From a virus, in IMG/VR virus record IMGVR_UViG_3300018416_000097, positions 1 through 26,530 of that record: a DNA stretch of 26,530 nucleotides. The stretch is one strand, 5' to 3'. The notes under the pieces are model-generated. The model did not search any database. It saw only the letters and a list, made by a program, of their open reading frames with translations, and had not been told where the DNA came from. Shown here one piece after another: positions 22,450 to 26,530 of the stretch. Within the stretch, counting starts at the first letter, position 1; each line of letters begins with the position of its first letter. Both the position numbers and the translations under genes were made by a program.

Positions 22450-22919
22450 TACTTCTTTTTCCTTTTAGTAGGTTTAGTGATTTTGTCTTCTTCATTGTAA
22501 TACGGAATCATATCGATGTCACCGTTAGGTAACTCGACTTCGTTGTAGCCCAACGGCTCTGGTAATGGCTCTACTTCCGGTTCTGCAAATTCGTCAGGTT
22601 CTTCTACAGGAGGAGCAGTGCGCACATTCTCTTGGGCAGTTTTAGCAGTTTTAATATCATCTAGTGGATGCGTTCCTGCGTTATCCGGCTGTAGTTTGTT
22701 GTTACCTTTTAAGCTAACTCTGTCGTTACTAGTAATAGGATTGTCTTTGATGTATTTACGTACCCTGTCTTCATTCTTTTGTATGATTGTACCGTTGGGT
22801 CCGAGTTTGTTGCCTCTAGCATCTACACCCATATTGCCCATAGCTGGGCGGTCACCTTGCTCGGCTATAAGTTTATCAAAGTCGATTATTACGCCTCTGT
22901 TTGAACGTTTCTGTACCAT
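22449..22919 (-). CDS. Conserved hypothetical protein (156 aa)
   Basis: The N-terminal third contains MGNMGVDARGNKLGPNGTIIQKNEDRVRKYIKDNP, a pattern that I have seen in uncharacterised marine T4-like phage proteins. The middle and C-terminus are Pro/Glu-rich and probably disordered (EEPDEFAEPEVEPLPEP), ending in a basic KPTKRKKK tail. No function is recognised. It is the first gene of a run with the GroES-like and methyltransferase genes; I see no strong promoter before it. Confidence 0.65.
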   Translation of the reverse strand: MVQKRSNRGVIIDFDKLIAEQGDRPAMGNMGVDARGNKLGPNGTIIQKNEDRVRKYIKDNPITSNDRVSLKGNNKLQPDNAGTHPLDDIKTAKTAQENVRTAPPVEEPDEFAEPEVEPLPEPLGYNEVELPNGDIDMIPYYNEEDKITKPTKRKKK

Positions 22920-22963
22920 TATAAATTCCTTAAGTAAAACTGTATTTACCCAGTTTGCATCTG

Positions 22964-23431
22964 TTATTTCAAAAATTCTGATATATCTAATCCGTGCCTT
23001 ACGGAGTCGATTTTATGTATGCCGATTAAGTAAAGCACGTAACTTGCTACGCTACTACCGCGACCTACGCCCCAAACTATATTATGTTCTCGCATAGCAT
23101 CTACTATGTAAATTAATAGCTGGAGCATAGGGAATAATTCCCTTTCTTTAAACATTCGCAATTCCCTTTCTACTCTGTCATATATAATGCTATCGTTCAT
23201 TATTTCGGGGATCTGACTTCGAACATATTGTTCTACGTCTAACTGTCGATAGCCCAGCGGAATGTTAAAGTCCCGGCTCCATTCGGGTTTTTCTAGAAGT
23301 GCATCCACTTCCAACTCATTACAGAACTGATTAAACTGGGCAGGGTCAGCAAACGGAATGTTGCTAATATCTCTTCTACCTCTGTACAGTATTTCAATAC
23401 CGTCTTGTTCTGTTGCTATACTTTTATCCAT
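22964..23431 (-). CDS. Stand-alone DnaE (DNA polymerase III alpha)-like fragment
   Basis: This 155-residue protein matches only the stretch of bacterial DnaE at the start of the palm: FPMLQLLIYIVDAMREHNIVWGVGRGSSVASYVLYLIGIHKIDSVRHGLDISEFL resembles the DnaE segment [24 protein letters not shown]...FERFL. The catalytic Asp motif PDFDxD that follows in DnaE is absent, as the protein ends just before it. It therefore cannot be an active polymerase by itself. Similar short proteins occur, to my knowledge, in marine T4-like phages. It has its own consensus promoter whose -10 lies five bases before the ATG, so its mRNA is probably leaderless. Confidence 0.75.
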   Translation of the reverse strand: MDKSIATEQDGIEILYRGRRDISNIPFADPAQFNQFCNELEVDALLEKPEWSRDFNIPLGYRQLDVEQYVRSQIPEIMNDSIIYDRVERELRMFKERELFPMLQLLIYIVDAMREHNIVWGVGRGSSVASYVLYLIGIHKIDSVRHGLDISEFLK

Positions 23432-23436
23432 GTCAC

Positions 23437-23464
23437 ATTATAACACGGTTGCTAATCTTGTCAA
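23437..23464 (-). promoter_or_regulatory. Consensus sigma70-type promoter for the DnaE-like fragment
   Basis: TTGACA (23459-23464) and TATAAT (23437-23442), 16-base spacer. The A of the ATG (23431) is the sixth base after the -10, so a leaderless mRNA is expected. Confidence 0.85.
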
Positions 23465-24184
23465 CTATACTACCTTGGGATTCCATTTGGTTGTTGATTT
23501 AGCCTCAGCCAAATCAATTACTTCGCCTGTTTTGCCATCTAGTTTATTAAACAAGCTATCTACTTCGGCATCAATGTCATCTAGTATTTCTTGTGTCATG
23601 CTATGCATCTCTGGCGTTTGGTTAAAGATATCAACCTCGGCTTGACTCTCGCCATAGTTATCAAATGTCAGTGTATCATACCTACGCCACCACGGCTTAT
23701 CCCAAAATGCCAAGTTGCCCATCCATTCTTTTTGTTCAGGCAGGTTATATTTAATGTCTTCGTCAGTCACTAAGTCATAGCCTATGCCCGTATCAGCGTC
23801 TGTCAAAGACAACTGATCCACATAAGTATTCTCGCCTGCTAGTACATTTATCTTAGAATGTATCGCTTCCAGTAATGTAGTTTCTGCTAAGTTAGGCAAT
23901 ACTAAAAAGTTATTATCGTAGTCAGCAAAAAACCGTTCAATTACTTCTATTTCCTCTAGCGTGTACATTAATGAATTGTTCAATACATTTTTAATAAAAT
24001 AGTTAACTTTTAGGAATGATTTGTTCTGTCCTTTTGATGTGTTGTCAACACTTAAATCATCTTCAGATGGAATAGAAAACATTGTATAGGAAAGTTCATA
24101 ATTCTTTATATCTAAAAACCTAGCTGATTCATCGACACATATTAATTTAATTTTGTGGGTCTGGTTTAGTCGCATTGATTTCAT
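23465..24184 (-). CDS. Conserved hypothetical protein (239 aa)
   Basis: No function is recognised, but the stretch EWMGNLAFWDKPWWRRYDTLTF (about 152-173) is a distinctive conserved block that I associate with uncharacterised T4-like marine phage proteins. The N-terminal half is a mixed alpha/beta region; the C-terminal 60 residues are acidic. It is the last gene in a four-gene overlapping operon (24802-25650, 24495, 24181, 23465) behind a late-type promoter. Confidence 0.7.
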   Translation of the reverse strand: MKSMRLNQTHKIKLICVDESARFLDIKNYELSYTMFSIPSEDDLSVDNTSKGQNKSFLKVNYFIKNVLNNSLMYTLEEIEVIERFFADYDNNFLVLPNLAETTLLEAIHSKINVLAGENTYVDQLSLTDADTGIGYDLVTDEDIKYNLPEQKEWMGNLAFWDKPWWRRYDTLTFDNYGESQAEVDIFNQTPEMHSMTQEILDDIDAEVDSLFNKLDGKTGEVIDLAEAKSTTKWNPKVV

Positions 24185-24495
24185 AATTTGTTATCCTTTA
24201 AGTTGCTTACATAACTACTCACAACCACGTCTAGTATATTGTCTCCGTAATCTGGCTCGATAACTTCTTCCTCTATCTCGCCTATGTTCATTACAGTGTC
24301 TTTCTCTTGTCCTTGTAATCGGGTTAGTGCCATTTTGTCGTTGTACACCGTAGCCGCCATGTCTATAACCTTACGCATCTGCATAAAAGTCCCGGAGCCG
24401 GGTTTCATCTTAAACAGCTTCTTGTTAAGCATTTCTATTTCGTCCATTAGTTTCTCAGCAGTTAATTCTTCAAACTTTTGCCAGTGGTCTTCCAT
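24181..24495 (-). CDS. Conserved hypothetical protein (104 aa)
   Basis: Mostly helical: LTAEKLMDEIEMLNKKLFKMKPGSGTFMQMRKVIDMAATVYND, then an acidic tail. The pattern LNKKLFKM-PGSGTFMQM suggests two helices joined by a turn. No function is recognised. The start overlaps the upstream stop by one base, and the gene overlaps the next by 4 bases. Confidence 0.65.
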   Translation of the reverse strand: MEDHWQKFEELTAEKLMDEIEMLNKKLFKMKPGSGTFMQMRKVIDMAATVYNDKMALTRLQGQEKDTVMNIGEIEEEVIEPDYGDNILDVVVSSYVSNLKDNKL

Positions 24496-24836
24496 TATCT
24501 ACTCCATGCTATTTTAAATACTGCGAGATCTTCTTTGTGTTCGAACCTCACAATATTATTTCTTATTTGGTAATCCCACGGGTCTCGCAATCCTAAACCT
24601 TTCAGCAGTATATCTGCTTGCAGTTCGTCTGACCGGAAGAACCCGTCATCTACCCAAGCAGTTTCTGCCATGTTCAATTGGTTACCGCGTCTCTTCAACC
24701 ACATGTCGTAAAAGTACTCTGTCCTTTCCGCCACCGTTGGATTAAGTTTACCGAATGCTCTTACCATTTCGTCGTCGGGAAATAGCTTCCTGTGTGCGTC
24801 GCTACGATTGTATTCTTTTTCGTCGTATATCGTCAT
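24495..24836 (-). CDS. Conserved hypothetical protein (113 aa)
   Basis: The protein is rich in charged and aromatic residues, with SDAHRKLFPDDEMVRAFGKLNPTVAERTEYFYDMWLKRRGN in the N-terminal half. No family is recognised. Its start lies 35 bases inside the end of the 282-residue gene upstream, showing co-translation. Confidence 0.65.
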   Translation of the reverse strand: MTIYDEKEYNRSDAHRKLFPDDEMVRAFGKLNPTVAERTEYFYDMWLKRRGNQLNMAETAWVDDGFFRSDELQADILLKGLGLRDPWDYQIRNNIVRFEHKEDLAVFKIAWSR

Positions 24837-25650
24837 AGTACTGTAGTGTTTCTTCTTTAATTTTTATGTACTGTTTCCGTTGTCTTACAATTAAATCTAA
24901 ACCTAGGACGTTGCTAGTAGCATAGTTCTCTATGCTGTGGCTTTTTTCTGTGCCGATAGCCTTACAGTCATATCCTACAATTTTGTGTGTAAGATCACCG
25001 AAGTCTCCTTCTACTAGATCGTTAAATTCTAAAATATCTATGCTCGGCTGTAAACTTAAGTAACTAGTTAAGTTAAATATGTCGGGAGTATCTAATATGA
25101 TTTTAGTAAAACCTACATCGTCGTTATCCTCTACGAAGATTGTAAACTTGTTAGAAAAAATATACTTGGTGTAAGGATCTGCAGATATGATTTTGTCAGC
25201 ACCACGTTCTAGTAGCTCTAACAAAGATTTGTCGCTAGTGTCTAGCACTATGCCCGACATAGAACTTAACCCCCGTTGCTTTATTTTAGCAGGAGGAGAT
25301 ATCTCGTAACCTGAACTCATATTTTCGTTTAGGGCTAGATATAGGTTAAATGTTCTGTCGTCGTTATGTGCTAAGTAGAAGTCTGTATCGTCGTCGTGAT
25401 ATGCTTCAGGAAACAAATCTAATTCGTCTTCTCCTATAAGCAATCCTAACCCAGTAAATTCTACGCCTTTTGCTAATGTCGGATCTTCCCTTACAAAAAG
25501 AATTGATCTGTTTTGTATCCAAAAAGTAGCACCACTAATTTTGTGGGAACTCCTTGGACTGAAACCTAACATTGCTAAATGGTCATATAAAACTTTGGCT
25601 TCTATGTTTTCTGTGTTATAACTGAGTTCTAAAAATACTGCGTTTGCCAT
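24802..25650 (-). CDS. Hypothetical protein (282 aa), possibly VOC-fold
   Basis: No assigned function. Residues 4-74 (VFLELSYNTENIEAKVLYDHLAMLGFSP...ATFWIQNRSILFV...EFTGLGLLIG) have the strand-helix-strand order and LGF-type turn of vicinal-oxygen-chelate domains, most like the N-terminal, non-metal-binding domain of 4-hydroxyphenylpyruvate dioxygenase. The rest could be a second degenerate unit, but no His/Glu metal ligands are clear, so catalysis is not supported. It is the first gene of an overlapping four-gene operon behind a TATAAATA late promoter and a 5' leader hairpin. Confidence 0.65.
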   Translation of the reverse strand: MANAVFLELSYNTENIEAKVLYDHLAMLGFSPRSSHKISGATFWIQNRSILFVREDPTLAKGVEFTGLGLLIGEDELDLFPEAYHDDDTDFYLAHNDDRTFNLYLALNENMSSGYEISPPAKIKQRGLSSMSGIVLDTSDKSLLELLERGADKIISADPYTKYIFSNKFTIFVEDNDDVGFTKIILDTPDIFNLTSYLSLQPSIDILEFNDLVEGDFGDLTHKIVGYDCKAIGTEKSHSIENYATSNVLGLDLIVRQRKQYIKIKEETLQYYDDIRRKRIQS

Positions 25651-25666
25651 AATATCTACTACTCCT

Positions 25667-25689
25667 GTAACCGAGATTCTCTCGGTTAC
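25667..25689 (-). promoter_or_regulatory. Perfect hairpin in the 5' leader next to the ribosome binding site
   Basis: GTAACCGAGA and TCTCGGTTAC form a perfect ten-base stem around three bases (GAA on the minus strand). The AGGAG of the ribosome binding site follows the stem with no gap, 11 bases before the ATG at 25650. No T tract follows, so it is not a terminator; a role in mRNA stability or translation control is inferred. Confidence 0.7.
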
Positions 25690-25714
25690 GTGTGCCTTTG
25701 TTTGATGCTACTAC

Positions 25715-25722
25715 TATTTATA
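25715..25722 (-). promoter_or_regulatory. T4 late promoter, exact consensus TATAAATA
   Basis: The minus strand reads TATAAATA, identical to the T4 late -10 consensus, in the gap between clpP and the 282-residue gene. Confidence 0.7.
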
Positions 25723-25747
25723 ACATTAAGCACTATTAAGTATGTAG

Positions 25748-26338
25748 TTATCGCGCATTCATGATCTCATCGATAAGACCAAACTCCAATGCTTCTTGCG
25801 CATTGAGGAAGTTATCCCTACCCATTGCTGTTTCGAAGTCTTCGTATGTTTTACCTGCGGAGTTGTGGGTAACATAAATGTCAGTTAACTCCTTTTTGAT
25901 ACGTAGAATTTCGTTGGCGCGGATTTGGATGTCGCTAGCTTGTCCAGACGCTCCACCTAATGGTTGGTGAATCATATGTCTTGCGTTAGGGAGCATGTAA
26001 CGCTTGCCTGGCGCTCCCGCGTTCGCTAGGAAACTACCCATACTTGCGGCTTGTCCCATGACAATTGTGCTGATGTCGGGCTTAACATACTGCATAGTAT
26101 CGTACATAGCCATGCCTGCTGTAACTACTCCACCTGGGCTGTTAATGTAAAAGTTAATATCAGCACTAGGATCTTCAGCTTCTAAGAATAAAAACTGTGC
26201 AACAATGCTGTTACTGACTTGGTCGTTTACTTCTCCATTTAAGAACACTACGCGCTCTTTTAATAGTCTGGAGTATAGGTCATAGCTACGTTCGCCGCCG
26301 CTAGTCTTTTCAATTACGTATGGGATAAATCCGCTCAT
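25748..26338 (-). CDS. clpP: ClpP serine protease subunit
   Basis: The 196-residue protein has the full ClpP pattern: [15 protein letters not shown], nucleophile Ser99 in [10 protein letters not shown], His124 in HMIHQPLGG, and Asp175 in [19 protein letters not shown]. The spacing fits E. coli ClpP (Ser to His 25; His to Asp 51 against 49), and the length is that of a mature subunit. It should form the double heptamer that degrades unfolded proteins delivered by ClpA or ClpX. A ClpA with a ClpP-docking loop is encoded in this window. Its ATG overlaps the stop of the upstream gene (ATGA). Virion-maturation roles for phage ClpP-like proteases are an alternative, but no portal or capsid genes are adjacent. 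Confidence 0.95.
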   Translation of the reverse strand: MSGFIPYVIEKTSGGERSYDLYSRLLKERVVFLNGEVNDQVSNSIVAQFLFLEAEDPSADINFYINSPGGVVTAGMAMYDTMQYVKPDISTIVMGQAASMGSFLANAGAPGKRYMLPNARHMIHQPLGGASGQASDIQIRANEILRIKKELTDIYVTHNSAGKTYEDFETAMGRDNFLNAQEALEFGLIDEIMNAR

Positions 26339-26530
26339 ATTGTCCTCGTAGGTTGGGTTGATAATCGTTTACATTTGTTAATAATTGCTTGCATTCCTTT
26401 ACCTTTTTCCTGACTAATAAACTTGGTCAGAGGAACAAAGTCTTGCCATTTTACTTCTTGTAACTCCTCAGTTGTAAGCCCGCTTAAGCAGTCACAAATA
26501 ACTGCTCCAACGCCCTTCACAAAATAAGAA
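26335..26530 (-). CDS. SufE-like protein, C-terminal part (partial)
   Basis: The frame is open to the right edge; about 65 C-terminal residues are visible. The pattern [52 protein letters not shown] resembles the C-terminal half of SufE-type proteins (GLTxEE...F...R.xG..A), which accept sulfur for iron-sulfur cluster assembly. The catalytic Cys would lie in the missing part, so the call is tentative. It overlaps clpP by 4 bases and is co-transcribed with it. Confidence 0.45.
   Translation of the reverse strand, partial: SYFVKGVGAVICDCLSGLTTEELQEVKWQDFVPLTKFISQEKGKGMQAIINKCKRLSTQPTRTI

Noticed and set aside
22920-22963. GGTAAATA-like sequence before the 156-residue gene as a late promoter
   Set aside because: It differs from NATAAATA at the conserved second position, so I did not call it.
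1-26530. tRNA genes, CRISPR arrays, diversity-generating retroelement, integrase or attachment site
   Set aside because: No cloverleaf, regularly spaced repeats, reverse transcriptase or recombinase motif was seen on either strand by eye.

Overview
The window looks like part of the genome of a lytic, T4-like tailed phage (myovirus) of the environmental, probably marine, type. The evidence is a T4 gp43-type family B DNA polymerase, a gp44-type clamp-loader ATPase, a DsbA-like protein, a GroES/gp31-like co-chaperonin, a PhoH ATPase, an Rz-like spanin, several free-standing homing-type endonucleases, tightly packed genes on one strand, and promoter motifs resembling T4 late promoters. No integrase, repressor, rRNA or tRNA was seen. 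The host cannot be read from the sequence; a Gram-negative host is implied by the spanin-like lysis genes.

Layout (almost everything on the minus strand, so operons read right to left). 1-3186: the 5' part of the DNA polymerase gene (running off the left edge), a plus-strand homing-type nuclease gene, a 41-residue ORF and dsbA. 3253-5534: a late-type operon with an EF-hand membrane protein, two small unknowns and a large virion-like protein. 5583-7613: two unknown proteins, a HAD-like phosphatase and a small virion-like protein with its own late promoter. 7650-10677: a dnaJ-clpA chaperone/unfoldase operon. 10715-13242: a late operon of two unknown proteins followed by a lysis cassette (i-spanin, membrane protein, lipoprotein). 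13350-15017: three nuclease genes of different families side by side. 15014-16204: a ParB-like protein. 16494-17578 (plus strand): phoH and a truncated radical SAM gene. 17568-19269: a small operon led by a HhH-GPD glycosylase with a C-terminal SWIM zinc finger. 19392-21084: another NUMOD3/HNH nuclease and gp44. 21146-22919: a methyltransferase, a GroES-like protein and unknowns. 22964-23431: a stand-alone piece of a DnaE-type polymerase. 23465-25650: four conserved unknown genes in one overlapping operon. 25748-26530: clpP preceded by the end of a SufE-like gene that leaves the window.

Two promoter classes can be read directly. Eight minus-strand gaps contain TTGACA (once TTGACT) and TATAAT/TATACT separated by exactly 16 bases; they precede replication, repair, chaperone and accessory genes (probably early). 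Eight sites of the form NATAAATA precede virion, lysis, nuclease and unknown genes (probably late). Two of the early promoters, at dnaJ and at the DnaE fragment, sit so close to the ATG that the transcripts should be leaderless.

The most noteworthy theme is an apparent phage-borne protein-quality-control set: a J-protein and ClpA translated from one mRNA, a complete ClpP, and a GroES-like protein, with ClpA keeping the loop used to dock ClpP. Other points are the glycosylase-SWIM fusion with the catalytic lysine position changed, the DnaE fragment lacking the catalytic aspartates, and a terminator-like hairpin directly in front of phoH.
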